In this document: positions 17,153 to 25,790 of the stretch, one piece after another | Position numbering within the stretch: the first letter of the stretch is position 1 | How the letters are laid out: each line of letters starts with the position of its first letter | Assembly (NCBI RefSeq): GCF_001613005.1 | Contig: NZ_BDBN01000062.1 | Coordinates: 1-62,319 of the forward strand | From: Nocardia nova NBRC 15556 | Lineage (GTDB): Bacteria > Actinomycetota > Actinomycetes > Mycobacteriales > Mycobacteriaceae | Direction: 5' to 3' | DNA length: 62,319 bases | Program-made: the position numbers and the translations under genes | The notes under the pieces: model-generated | What the model was told of the DNA's origin: nothing | What the model saw: the letters and a program-made list of their open reading frames with translations, nothing else | The model's database searches: none

Positions 17153-17530
17153 TCAGTCGGCCAGCCGCCACGGCGGATTGCGCCTGTTGCCGGCGGCATG
17201 GAACAGGCACAGCCGGTGGCCGTCGGGGTCACGTAACCGGGCTTCGCGCCACAGCCAGGGCATATCGGCGGGTGACTGCTCGAATGCGATGCCGGCATCG
17301 GACAGGCGCCGGTACTCGCCGTCGAGGTCGTCGGTCTCGAAATAGACGGTGACTTCCTCGACACCCGGTACGGCGTCGACGCGGTCGACCGAGAAGGTGC
17401 TCTCACCCGCGGGGCATTCGAATCGCAGATAGTGCTCGGTCTTGACGATCAGGCGCAGACCGAGCAGCAGATAGAAGTGCTCGGCTCGATCGAGGTCCGT
17501 GCTGCCGACGGTGACCTGGTTCAGACGCAT
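17153..17530 (-). CDS. VOC-superfamily (glyoxalase/bleomycin resistance-like) protein
   Basis: The 125-residue protein begins MRLNQVTVGSTDLDRAEHFY and follows the two-repeat beta-alpha-beta-beta-beta plan of the vicinal-oxygen-chelate fold: LRLIVKTEHYLRFECP in the first half, VTVYFETDDLDGEYRRLSDA and EARLRDPDGHRLCLFHAAGN in the second. A histidine (DPDGHRL) and a glutamate are where metal ligands often sit, but the first-repeat histidine is not obvious, so enzymatic activity is uncertain. A GTG 15 bases upstream is an alternative start. It stands alone, 102 bases from the arsR gene. Confidence 0.8.
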   Translation of the reverse strand: MRLNQVTVGSTDLDRAEHFYLLLGLRLIVKTEHYLRFECPAGESTFSVDRVDAVPGVEEVTVYFETDDLDGEYRRLSDAGIAFEQSPADMPWLWREARLRDPDGHRLCLFHAAGNRRNPPWRLAD

Positions 17531-17818
17531 ACCGTCCAGTGTCACCGTCGCGGTGCCGGATCGGTAAGCCACCCTCGGGTGGGAGCGCGGCGGCAACGTT
17601 TCCGGCCAGGCGCGAAAGTGGTTGTTCTTCCGCGGTTCTGGCCGGCACCGGCGCGGACGCTCGATGACGGGTGTTCGAATGTCCAACTGCCGTCTATCCG
17701 TTTCCGTGGAGTAGGACGAAACCCGTGCCGACGAGAGCAGATAGAAGACGTTAATTCCCGGACCTCTTGGGTATGACGAAAAGCGCAGTCCGCAACTGTT
17801 ACCGAAAGGAGGAACCCG

Positions 17819-17899
17819 ATGATTATCGGTGATTTGTCTCAGATCGTGAACATGGTCGTGGGCTGGTTCGGCCAGATGCGCGGCGTGATCGGCATCTGA
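17819..17899 (+). CDS. 26-residue amphipathic helical peptide, unknown
   Basis: An ATG at 17819 lies six bases after AAAGGAGG, the strongest ribosome binding site in this region, and the frame closes after 26 codons at 17899. The product starts MIIGDLSQIVNMVVGW. Gly4, Gln8, Asn11, Gly15, Gly18, Gly22 and Gly25 fall at alternating 4/3 spacing, giving one small/polar face; the rest of the wheel is Ile, Val, Met, Leu, Trp and Phe. Net charge is near zero (one Asp, one Arg). There is no signal peptide. A 15-pair hairpin follows at once, so the unit is monocistronic. It is not recognised. Candidates are a surfactant-like peptide, a tiny corynebacterial-style porin, or a membrane regulator. Confidence 0.65.
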   Translation: MIIGDLSQIVNMVVGWFGQMRGVIGI

Positions 17900-17915
17900 C
17901 CCCGGTCCCTCACCT

Positions 17916-17950
17916 ACCCGCCGAACCGCATGGGATGCGGTTGGGCGGGT
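17916..17950 (+). terminator. Long hairpin after the small peptide gene
   Basis: ACCCGCC and AACCGCAT (17916-17931) pair with ATGCGGTT and GGCGGGT (17935-17950) around a GGG loop, giving 15 pairs with one G-G mismatch. It starts 17 bases after the peptide stop and has no T-run. It probably ends the single-gene transcript. Confidence 0.65.
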
Positions 17951-18030
17951 GGTGGTCTGTCGAGATCGGAAAACCCACCAGCACAAGCCGTTTCGGACGC
18001 GGGGACCTTTTCCGGAGCGTCTTCGGCGCC

Positions 18031-18477
18031 TCACAGGTGGGCGGCGGCGAAGTCCGCAGCCTCATCCGCTATGGCGGTGTAGCTGGTCCGGTGCACTTTC
18101 CAGCTCGTGCCATGGGGGTCGCACACCGGGTCGTTCGCGGTGCAGGTGTCGTGAGTGCGGTCCGCATAGGGGCCGGTGACGCTGTGACCGATACCGCGAA
18201 TCGGGTTGCCGAACAACAGGATCGCCGCGATCTTCGGCGCCACCGACGCGGGAAGGGTGGCCACGATCGGCCCGCCGACCTTCGCGCCCACGCTGCTGAT
18301 GCCGATCGAATCGTCGACCACGTTCGCGCCTTGTGAGCAACCGACCAGGACGAAGCGCTGGTTCGGGCAGGCCTTCGCCGCGTCGGTCACATGTGTCACC
18401 AGGTAGCGATTGCGGCCCGGCGTCCACGTCCGGTCCTGCCACTGGCCACGCTGCGAGACGGCGACGAACCGGTCCTC
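18031..18477 (-). pseudogene. Cutinase-family esterase, 5'-truncated remnant
   Basis: The frame reads NRYLVTHVTDAAKACPNQRF, then VLVGCSQGANV (nucleophile elbow GCSQG) and ends with NDPVCDPHGTSWKVHRTSY and DEAADFAAAHL, which supply the Asp and His of the cutinase triad and a conserved disulfide cysteine. The N-terminal third (signal peptide, first strand and oxyanion region) is missing. Upstream the frame continues only to a TAG at 18478-18480 that belongs to the neighbouring DUF3592 remnant. The first usable start is a GTG at 18399, which would leave too short an enzyme, so it is called a pseudogene. Confidence 0.75.
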
Positions 18478-18761
18478 CTAGCGGCCGGCTATCGTGCGCG
18501 CTCGCGCGACGATCGCCGACTCCCGCATTTCCCGGCCGTCGGCGGCGTGGAAGGCGACCACCGGAGACGAATACTCACGATCGTTTCGGTGCCATCGCTG
18601 TCGGGAACCGTCCGGTGACTTCGCTCGACGTCGACGATCCGCCCCACCACCACGACACCGCCCCGAGCGAAGCACAGACCGAATCGAGCCGCCTTGGCGC
18701 TCAGAGGCAGACCACCCACCCCGCCCCAGAGAAAGACCATAGCGACGAACCAGTAGCCCAT
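18478..18761 (-). pseudogene. DUF3592-like membrane protein, frameshifted
   Basis: The ATG at 18761, with GGGAG upstream, opens MGYWFVAMVFLWGGVGGLPL, followed by VVVVGRIVDVERSHRTVPDS. After DGTETIV the family pattern jumps to another frame (EYSSPVVAFHAADGREMRES), which ends at the TAG at 18478. The switch point is about 18577-18582. The two halves together match the DUF3592 pattern: one membrane segment, then a small beta domain with GxVV and a P-V-V-x-F motif. A sequencing error at one base could also explain the shift. It directly abuts the cutinase remnant. Confidence 0.55.
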
Positions 18762-19048
18762 GGCAGCTCCCCGCGACGCTCGTGGAACGAACTTCCAGAC
18801 TGCCACACGGCGACTTCGGAAGAGCGGCAGATTGTTTCGACTCTTCACTCTGCCGGCGCATCGGCGAATAGTGACCCTGCCGCCACTGACTTGTAGCCGC
18901 CGTCCGCCTCGGCTGGCGCCGGAGAGACGAGCCGCTTCAGGGACCGCGCACCGCCCGCGCCCGGGGGCGGGATTGCCCACAAGCAGCCGATTTGCTCCAA
19001 CAAGGGGGTAGTGAGGTAATCTCTTCGAGCACCCGCAAGCGGGAGCAA

Positions 19049-19122
<74 letters not shown>

Positions 19123-19127
19123 CCGAG

Positions 19128-19163
19128 AAAATCCCCTCCGACCAGCGTCGGAGGGGATTTTTT
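19128..19163 (+). terminator. Rho-independent terminator after tRNA-Pro
   Basis: AATCCCCTCCGAC (about 19130-19142) pairs perfectly with GTCGGAGGGGATT around a four-base loop and is followed by a T-run. It is the only classical intrinsic terminator with a T-tract in the window. It starts six bases after the tRNA. Confidence 0.93.
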
Positions 19164-19208
19164 GTGGGTGGGGACATGTCCGGAATTCGAGCCGATCTCA
19201 CAGAAATC

Positions 19209-20474
19209 TCACGTTTTCGGACCGTCGCCGCGCGCCCACCGCTCGAGGACTTCCCGGTTGTCGGGGGCGGTCTCGGGGATGTCGATGTAGTGGGCTTTGG
19301 CCACCGCTTCGGTGTTGCCGAGCTGTCGCGCGGCCCGCTCGGGGTCACCGTAGGCGTTGTCGACCACCGTGGCGACCACTCGGCGGAACGTGCGTGGCGT
19401 CACCCAGGCGTAGTTCTCGCCCCGTGCGGCCCGCCACGCTCGTCCGAAGTTGTTGGGGTTGCGCAGTGAGCCGTTGCGGGCCGGAAACAGCACCGCGTGC
19501 GGGTTCGGCTGACCGGTCACCTCGAGGTCTTTCATCGCCTCCCGGCACGCTTGCACCGCATGCTCCGGTAGCAGCATCCTGCGCCAGCCGTGCACCGACT
19601 TGGGGAAGGGTTTGCGCGCCCATCCTCCCGTGCCGGACCCCTTCACTTCGACCAGTGTTCCGGTGACGTCGAGGTAGGGGATGTCAGCGTCGAGATTGAT
19701 GTCCTCCAGGCGGACGGCGAAGACCTCGTGCGGTCGCAGGCCGGTGCCGCAGATCAGATCCACGACCCACACCACCGACCAGTCGCGCGGTGGGCCGCAG
19801 GTGTAAGCCTGAGTGCCGGGAATCGCTTCACCGGACGCCCATGCGCGCACCTGTGCCCGAAAGCCCGGCAGGGCGTCCTGGTCCAAAACTTTGCCGCGGG
19901 CGCGCGTGGTGCGCCGGGTGAATGCGCTCACGCCGTCGATCGGGTTGGTGTCGATGGCGCCGTGGCGCACCGCGATCTGCATCATCGCGCGCAGGATTAT
20001 CTTGTGCTGCTTGGCCTTACGGCGCAGGCCGGCTCCGACGAGGCGCTTGAGATGGCGGTCCAGTTCGCCTGACGTGGCCTGCCACATCTGCAGGTTCCCG
20101 ACAGAATTCTCGATCTTGATCGTCTTCGGATCCGCGCGTTTGTCGGTCGACACATAGATCTCTCGCCGATAGTCCTCCACGTTGCCCTCGGTATAGGCCT
20201 CATCGGCTTCGAGGTCCGAAAGAAGCTCGGCTGCAAGCTCGATCAGCTTCGTACTGCGAGTGATGCGGCGGTATCCGAGTTGCTCTCTATAGTCGCGCAT
20301 CGCCTCGGCGAGTCGGTTGCTCGCGTCGTCGGAGCTACGCCCGATCCTTTCGATCTGAGTCGAGCCGCTCGCGCCGTAGAAGCGAACCGTCGTGCGCCAG
20401 CGACCGTTCGGCTGCCTTTTCGGCTTGGTCGGCACACCGAACGTGCCTACCGGCTTCGGTAACCGGCCTCCCAC
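19209..20474 (-). CDS. Tyrosine-type site-specific integrase
   Basis: The 421-residue protein starts at a GTG at 20474 with GGAGG five bases upstream, preferred over the GTG at 20480, whose spacing is zero. It has an N-terminal AP2-like arm (QPNGRWRTTVRFYGASG), a core-binding domain, and a catalytic domain with the first Arg in LICGTGLRPHEVFAVRLEDI. Box II reads VTPRTFRRVVATVVDNAYGD, and the tail is ARQLGNTEAVAKAHYIDIPE, with the nucleophile Tyr in AHYI. The box II histidine (HxxR) is replaced by Arg, and LGH is LGN; the latter is common in actinobacterial integrases, the former less so. Activity is therefore uncertain. Confidence 0.9.
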   Translation of the reverse strand: MGGRLPKPVGTFGVPTKPKRQPNGRWRTTVRFYGASGSTQIERIGRSSDDASNRLAEAMRDYREQLGYRRITRSTKLIELAAELLSDLEADEAYTEGNVEDYRREIYVSTDKRADPKTIKIENSVGNLQMWQATSGELDRHLKRLVGAGLRRKAKQHKIILRAMMQIAVRHGAIDTNPIDGVSAFTRRTTRARGKVLDQDALPGFRAQVRAWASGEAIPGTQAYTCGPPRDWSVVWVVDLICGTGLRPHEVFAVRLEDINLDADIPYLDVTGTLVEVKGSGTGGWARKPFPKSVHGWRRMLLPEHAVQACREAMKDLEVTGQPNPHAVLFPARNGSLRNPNNFGRAWRAARGENYAWVTPRTFRRVVATVVDNAYGDPERAARQLGNTEAVAKAHYIDIPETAPDNREVLERWARGDGPKT

Positions 20475-20508
20475 TTTCACCTCCGCAAATCAGGATCGGC
20501 GCGCATAG

Positions 20509-20524
20509 CTGACCGATCAGTCAG
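20509..20524. promoter_or_regulatory. 16-base palindrome upstream of the integrase
   Basis: CTGACCGATCAGTCAG is palindromic at 14 of 16 positions and lies 35 bases upstream of the integrase start, between it and the excisionase gene. It could be an operator or an excisionase/arm-type site. The rest of the 20475-20721 gap shows no gene. Confidence 0.4.
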
Positions 20525-20721
20525 TGAACTTTCGAAACGTCGGCCCGAGGGGGCAGACAATCGGCGTCCTCAGCTCGTCAACGTGGAAAGCTCTGAGACA
20601 CCGAAGAATTCATGGGCAGAAGCCTGCCGACAGCATCGACGCTCTGCAAGCACGCGAAAGTTGCTATGAGATAGCTGTACGCCAGGTGTCGTCAGGTAGG
20701 GGAGGGTCCAGCGGTATGCGA

Positions 20722-20931
20722 TCAACCTGGCGATCGGCGCTGGCCTCCGCCCTCGTCTACTCGGCTTTGCTCCCAGCGCAGTAGATCCGACAGGCGATAA
20801 CGTCTGTATCGGCCCATGCGTGCGAAGCGTGGGCCGCGTTCCGCGGCTGCCCAGCTGGCCAAAGTCTTCTTGGGAATCTTCAGACGCTCGGCGACCTCAT
20901 CGGTGCTGAGCCATACTTCGTCATCTCCCAT
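20722..20931 (-). CDS. Excisionase-type helix-turn-helix protein
   Basis: The 69-residue protein begins MGDDEVWLSTDEVAERLKIP and continues KKTLASWAAAERGPRFARMG, then RYRRYRLSDLLRWEQ. This is the winged-helix excisionase/AlpA pattern: a helix-turn-helix choosing DNA, then G-P-x-F-x-R-x-G and a YR wing. The ATG at 20931 has GAGG nine bases upstream; the longer open frame is low-complexity and unlikely. It lies upstream of the integrase on the same strand, as expected for a recombination directionality factor, though a small transcriptional regulator is possible. Confidence 0.82.
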   Translation of the reverse strand: MGDDEVWLSTDEVAERLKIPKKTLASWAAAERGPRFARMGRYRRYRLSDLLRWEQSRVDEGGGQRRSPG

Positions 20932-22041
20932 GGTCGCCTCGGTCGGCATCACTCGAATGAAAAACTCTGCCGGCCAGGCAAAGCCAGGGATCGAGAGGAA
21001 TGGCGCGTGCGGAACGTCCCTGAGACGTGACCTCGCGCTGCCGGCGCTTGACGGAATGGGGAAGGCTCCCGAAGGCGGCGCCGCGGGGTGGCTCATCGGC
21101 GGTCTTGGAGCGGAAGCCTGCGGCGATCGTGCTCAGGCAATGACGCGTGCGTGTGCATTCGGGACTGGTGCTGCAATTTACACAGCGAAGATCCTGGAGT
21201 CGCAACATAGAAAGGCCTCGATTCGGTTCTGATCGAGTCCCTCGCTCTACGCCAGATGAGATTGAGGATTCCATCGGTGTTTCCAAAAGGGAAGGGGTTT
21301 TGTCGATCTGGGCCGCCTTCTTGGGCGACCCTCAGGCGATCGATTCAACTCGGCGCTCGTCAAATTCCCGACTGTCGTCCCCGGCGACCGCGCGGCTCGG
21401 CGCCGCTTGTACTACAAGGGCCGCCGCGCCGCAGGCGATAGAGCGGTAACCGCACACGAGAGGTCGCTGGTTCGAAACCAGCTGGGACCACTTTATTTGT
21501 GCAGGTCAGCAGTCGTTTTGTGTACTCCGGTCACGCCTAGTGCAACATCGTGCGATAGTCAAGTCGTTCGATTGTGCTGCTACCGGGTCTCGCATGGTGG
21601 GTAGCGGCCCGTCGGCGATAGTTCATCGGACGGTGTCGCGGCTTACGCGGGCGCGTTGCCGCCGCGGTGACGGAAAAGAACGTCCGTCGGCGCCTGAGGA
21701 GAGTGATCGAGCGCCTGGCCGTCCCTCTCCCAAGAGTCGGTTGGAGCGGACGGTACGGGGCCGGTTCCCTGTTCATGGGGCACCGTCCGGCAAGTTCGGT
21801 GTCCACCTTGCTCTTGAGGTTCCAAGGCGTTATTGCCCGCGGGCGGCCCGCCTCGGCGGCCGGCACGGCAGCCGGACGCGCGGTTGAAGGCGTCGGCCGC
21901 CGGCCGAGTTCATCTGTCCCGGCCTCGAGTTCCCGGTTCCGGGGGATGCTCGACTCGGTCACTAAAGGCTCTTCGGGCCATATACTGGAGGAGCCAGCGC
22001 GACGGGGCTCCGCGAAAAATCGACGTGTCGGAACGGCGCCG
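20932..22041. other. About 1.1 kb with no recognisable gene
   Basis: No frame here gives a recognisable protein. Base composition is more mixed than in neighbouring genes, with AT-richer patches around 21180-21300 and 21490-21545, consistent with decayed accessory DNA. The only structure seen is the tRNA-like fragment at 21460-21490. The open frame that leads into pknK from 21667 is arginine-rich without family resemblance and is probably not translated. The pknK promoter should lie near its right end. Confidence 0.6.
21460..21490 (+). other. tRNA 3'-end-like fragment
   Basis: AGGTC is followed by a perfect T-arm, GCTGG-TTCGAAA-CCAGC (21466-21482), and then TGGGACCA, which resembles an acceptor strand. 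Upstream, GGCGATAGAGC resembles the 3' half of a D-arm, but no anticodon stem or matching 5' acceptor (GGTCCCA) is found. It is therefore not a working tRNA. It could be an attachment-site scar left by an element that uses a different tRNA gene. Confidence 0.45.
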
Positions 22042-25000
22042 ATGGCCGAGAAGGATTCTGTGGTAGCGGGGAGCGATCCTCCCGCGGCGATGATCGCCGA
22101 ACTGCGAGCGGTCGGCTTCGAGGACGCACAGGTGATCGGCCGGGGCGGATTCGGTGTCGTATACAGGTGTCGGGAAAAGGCTTTGGGCCGCATCGTCGCG
22201 GTGAAGGTGCTCACCTCCGTGTCCGACTACGGCGGTGAGAATCTCGCCCGGTTCCTGCGTGAACAGCAGGCCATGGGTGGGCTTCCCGAACACCCCAACA
22301 TCGTTCAGATCCTGCAGGTGGGCACGACCGGGCACGGGCACCCCTTCCTGGTCGTTCCCTATTATGCCCGGGGATCCCTGGAGCAGCGGATCCGGCAGTC
22401 GGGACCGTTGTCGGTGGCGCAGTCGCTGCGCGTCGCGGTCAAGCTCGCGGGTGCGCTGGAGACGGTGCATCGCGCGGGGATCTTGCATCGAGACATCAAG
22501 CCGGGCAACGTTCTTCTCACCGACTATGGCGAACCGCAGCTGACCGATTTCGGCATCGCGCGCATGGAGGGTGGCTTCGCGACCATGACGGGTGTGGTGA
22601 CCGGCTCGCCGGCCTTCACCGCACCCGAGGTGTTGCGCGACGGCACGCCGTCAGTGGTCTCGGATGTGTATGGTCTGGGCGCGACCCTTTTCTGCATGCT
22701 CACCGGGCACGCGGCCTATCAGCGGCACTCCGGGGAGCGGCTGATTGCCCAATTCCTGCGCATCGCCGAGGAGCCGGTTCCCGATCTGCGTCCCACCGGA
22801 ATGCCCGGCGACATCTGCGAATTGATCGAAGCGAGTATGTCCGCTGCCCCCGCGACCCGGCCCGAGTCGGCGCTCGCATTCGGCAACCAGGTGCGTCAAC
22901 TGCAACGCGATCACGAACTGCCTGTCGACGAGATGGCGATACCGCAGCTCGGTCCGGGCATCACATTGGAAGGTGCCGCCGATACCGGCCGGGCGACGGT
23001 CTCGGTTCCCTTCGCCCGAACCGGAACGTCGGTCACGCCTCCGACCGCGGAGACCAGGTTCTACCCCGCGCGCTCACCGCGCCGGCTGGTCGCTCGCCCG
23101 CGGCTGCTGGAGGTGCTCGACGCCGATCCGTGGCCTCGGCTGATCGTGGTGCACGCACCGGCCGGATTCGGCAAATCGACCTTGGCCGCGCAGTGGGGTC
23201 AGCGCCTGATCGAGCGCGGGGTCGCCGCGTGCTGGCTCAATATCGACGATGACGACAACAACCCGGCATGGTTCCTCCTGCATCTGATCGAGGCCGTCCG
23301 CCACGCACGCCCGGCACTGGCCGCCGATCTCGACCGCATCGTCGAAGAACACGGTGCCGGCGTGGCGCGATATGCGCTGACCACGTTGATCAATCGAATC
23401 CATGCCGGCGGTGAACGTCTGGTCGTGTTCATCGAGGACTGGCACCTGGTGACTGACACCGACACCACGGCGGCGCTGCGGCTGCTGCTCGACAACGGCT
23501 GTCATCATCTGCAGCTGCTGGTCACCAGCCGGGAGGTGATCGGACTTCCGCTGTCCGCGTTGCGGGTTCGTGACGAATTGATCGAAATCGATTCTACGAC
23601 ATTGCGTTTCGACGATGCCGAGGCCGCTGAATTCCTCTCCCGGTTCAACGGCCTGACATTGGGCGATCGCGAGGTAGGCCGGTTGTGTTCCGGGACCGAC
23701 GGCTGGATCGCGGGCCTGCAGCTGGCGTCGATATCGTTGCGCGGGACGCGGGACCCGGCGGCCGCGATCTCGGAGATCTCGGGGCGGCATCAGGCTATCG
23801 GCGAATACCTCACGGATAGCGTTCTCGATGCGCTCGCGCCCGAATTGCTGACCTCCCTCCTGGAAACCGCTGTCGCCGAGCGGATTTGCGGACCGTTGGC
23901 CTCCGCGCCCACCGGACGACCCGACGGGCAGGCGATGCTGGAGGATATCGAGCGCCGGGATCTGTTTCTGCGCCGCATCGATGAGGGCGGGCGGTGGTTC
24001 CGCTACCACCATCTGTTTTCCGACTTCCTGCGGCAGCGGCTGGAACGCGATCGGCCCGAACGTATCCCGGAACTGCATTCTCGGGCCGCACACTGGTTTG
24101 CCGACAACAACATGCTCAGCGAGGCCGTCGATCACGCCTTGGCCGCCGGCGAGCCGAAGCTGGCGGTGCGATTGGTGTCCGAACATGCGCGAGATGCCAT
24201 CCAGCATTCCCAGCTGACCACCCTGACCGCACTCGCCGACAAACTCCCGCCTACGCAGGCGGACGTCGATACCGATCTGCAACTGGCGCTCGCGTGGGCG
24301 GCCGTGCTCCTGCGCCGGCCGCACCGGATGCATACTGCCGTCGAACTGGCGATCGCAGGCGCTTCGGCGAACGATGATTTGCCACAGCGAGATTCGAACC
24401 TCGTCGTAGAGGCGAATCTTGTGCGGTGCGTCGCGAGGGCCCTCTCCGACCATCTCGAAGGAGTCGACGCCATCGTCGAGCAGTGCTGTGCACGCGCCAA
24501 TACCCTGGACCCGTTCGTGCTGTGCGCGGCCGCCGACCTGGGCGCGTTCGCCGCCCTGCACCGTTTCGACTACGACCGGGTCCACGAATGGCATCGGTGG
24601 GGCCGGACCTATTTCCAGTACGTCGCCGGCGCGCTGAGCGTGATGTACAGCCACTGCTTCGCCGGGATGGCGGCCCGCGAACAGCTCGACACCGCTACCG
24701 CCGAGGACCATTTCCGCACTGCCCTGCAGGTGGCGCGCACCACCGCCGGGGAGAATTCGCTGACGGTGCGGCTGGCGTCGGCGATCCTGGGCGACTTTCA
24801 CTACGAACAGGGCGATATCGACGAGGCGGAGCGACTGCTCGAGGCGAGCATCGAAGTCGGATTCGAGGGTGGGACAGTCGATTTCCTGCTGGCCGCCTAC
24901 GGAACCTCCGCCCGGCTCGCGGCCGCGCGCGGGGATCGGACGAAGGCCCGCGAGCGGCTGGCCGAGGGCGCGGAAGTCGCCGAAACTCACGGCCTGCCGC

Positions 25001-25473
25001 GGTTGGCGGCCCGCATCACCCTGGAGCACGCTCGGCTGGGTGCCGCGGTACTCCCTGCCGAGAACCCTGGTGCACCGGGTGACGACGGCATCGCGATCGT
25101 GACCCGGGAACTGCTGGAGGAGGCCGCGATTCGTACGTTACTGCGCGACGATCCGGTCGGCGCGACCGTGCGAGCGGCTGCGCTGCGCCAATCGATCGAC
25201 GGCGAGGCTCGCCCCCGTGCTGCCCTGTATTCCACTGTGCTGTACACGCATTGCCTGCTCGCGACCGGCCAACGCGACGCAGCCGAACCGTTACTGGCCG
25301 GGGCACTGCGCCGCTGCGCGCAAGCGAACATCGTCGCACCGTTGTTCGACGAAGGTCCCGACGTGCTGTCCGAAATCCGCCGCCTTACCGTCGAATTCAC
25401 CCGAGACCGACACGCGCCGAACAGTTTCTCGCTGCCGCGCGCATTTCTCGACCGCCTCGCCCGGCCGCTGTAG
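22042..25473 (+). CDS. pknK: PknK-like Ser/Thr protein kinase with STAND ATPase and helical repeats
   Basis: The protein has 1143 residues from the ATG at 22042. The kinase domain spans about 25-290: glycine loop IGRGGFGVVYRC, lysine AVKVL, catalytic HRDIKPGNVLL, LTDFGIAR, and GSPAFTAPEV. A linker with SVDEM-like DEMAIPQL leads to a MalT-type STAND NTPase from about 350, with P-loop HAPAGFGKSTLAAQW near 372 and VFIEDWHLVTD. The C-terminal half is TPR-like. The order and wording closely follow Mycobacterium tuberculosis PknK (about 1110 residues), which phosphorylates the regulator VirS and affects growth and secondary metabolism. As in PknK, no LuxR helix-turn-helix is seen at the end. It is probably cytoplasmic, since no membrane segment is present. 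Confidence 0.93.
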   Translation: MAEKDSVVAGSDPPAAMIAELRAVGFEDAQVIGRGGFGVVYRCREKALGRIVAVKVLTSVSDYGGENLARFLREQQAMGGLPEHPNIVQILQVGTTGHGHPFLVVPYYARGSLEQRIRQSGPLSVAQSLRVAVKLAGALETVHRAGILHRDIKPGNVLLTDYGEPQLTDFGIARMEGGFATMTGVVTGSPAFTAPEVLRDGTPSVVSDVYGLGATLFCMLTGHAAYQRHSGERLIAQFLRIAEEPVPDLRPTGMPGDICELIEASMSAAPATRPESALAFGNQVRQLQRDHELPVDEMAIPQLGPGITLEGAADTGRATVSVPFARTGTSVTPPTAETRFYPARSPRRLVARPRLLEVLDADPWPRLIVVHAPAGFGKSTLAAQWGQRLIERGVAACWLNIDDDDNNPAWFLLHLIEAVRHARPALAADLDRIVEEHGAGVARYALTTLINRIHAGGERLVVFIEDWHLVTDTDTTAALRLLLDNGCHHLQLLVTSREVIGLPLSALRVRDELIEIDSTTLRFDDAEAAEFLSRFNGLTLGDREVGRLCSGTDGWIAGLQLASISLRGTRDPAAAISEISGRHQAIGEYLTDSVLDALAPELLTSLLETAVAERICGPLASAPTGRPDGQAMLEDIERRDLFLRRIDEGGRWFRYHHLFSDFLRQRLERDRPERIPELHSRAAHWFADNNMLSEAVDHALAAGEPKLAVRLVSEHARDAIQHSQLTTLTALADKLPPTQADVDTDLQLALAWAAVLLRRPHRMHTAVELAIAGASANDDLPQRDSNLVVEANLVRCVARALSDHLEGVDAIVEQCCARANTLDPFVLCAAADLGAFAALHRFDYDRVHEWHRWGRTYFQYVAGALSVMYSHCFAGMAAREQLDTATAEDHFRTALQVARTTAGENSLTVRLASAILGDFHYEQGDIDEAERLLEASIEVGFEGGTVDFLLAAYGTSARLAAARGDRTKARERLAEGAEVAETHGLPRLAARITLEHARLGAAVLPAENPGAPGDDGIAIVTRELLEEAAIRTLLRDDPVGATVRAAALRQSIDGEARPRAALYSTVLYTHCLLATGQRDAAEPLLAGALRRCAQANIVAPLFDEGPDVLSEIRRLTVEFTRDRHAPNSFSLPRAFLDRLARPL

Positions 25474-25518
25474 GACTGCCCCGCACAGCTGATCGGTAAC
25501 CCTTCGACGGATTGTCAG

Positions 25519-25755
25519 GTGGGGCGCAGCTGGGTGAATGCTGCGGCCAGCGCCAGCAATCGGTCGGTCAACTCGAGTGCGCCGGGTTCGTCGGTGCCGG
25601 CGGTCAGCCATTCCGTCACAGGTGGTGGCCACTCCTGGCCAGGCACCACCTCCGCCTGCTCTCCCGAACCGTTCGTGGGCGCCACTACCCCCTCCATCGA
25701 CGCCACCACCCGCATCGCCTGGGATTTCTTCCAGGCGCACGCACTGCCCGGGTGA
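25519..25755 (+). pseudogene. C-terminal remnant of an LpqC-like (PHB depolymerase-type) esterase
   Basis: The last 45 residues read SVTGGGHSWPGTTSACSPEP and then TPSIDATTRIAWDFFQAHAL. The GGGHxWPG histidine motif and the IDATxxIWxFFxAH ending are diagnostic of secreted LpqC/feruloyl-esterase/PHB-depolymerase-like proteins. Everything before this, including the signal peptide and nucleophile serine, is missing: upstream the frame runs into the end of pknK. It is a relic of a gene lost between pknK and the PaaX-type regulator. Confidence 0.6.
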
Positions 25756-25790
25756 TCGGGCAAATGCGGGGTTGCTTGCGGCCGTGCCCA

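Noticed and set aside
21416..21490. Complete tRNA gene
   Set aside because: A T-arm and acceptor-like strand are present, but there is no pairing 5' acceptor strand and no anticodon stem. It is kept only as a fragment.
21667..22041. N-terminal extension of pknK from 21667
   Set aside because: The extra 125 residues are low-complexity and unlike PknK, which begins shortly before the kinase domain; the ATG at 22042 fits.
23074..25029. 651-codon minus-strand frame inside pknK
   Set aside because: Its composition follows the antisense of the STAND/TPR region; no motif or ribosome binding site supports it.
25515..25763. 82-codon minus-strand frame between pknK and the PaaX-type gene
   Set aside because: The plus-strand frame over the same bases carries the diagnostic esterase ending (GGGHSWPG, IDATTRI), so the minus-strand frame is its shadow.
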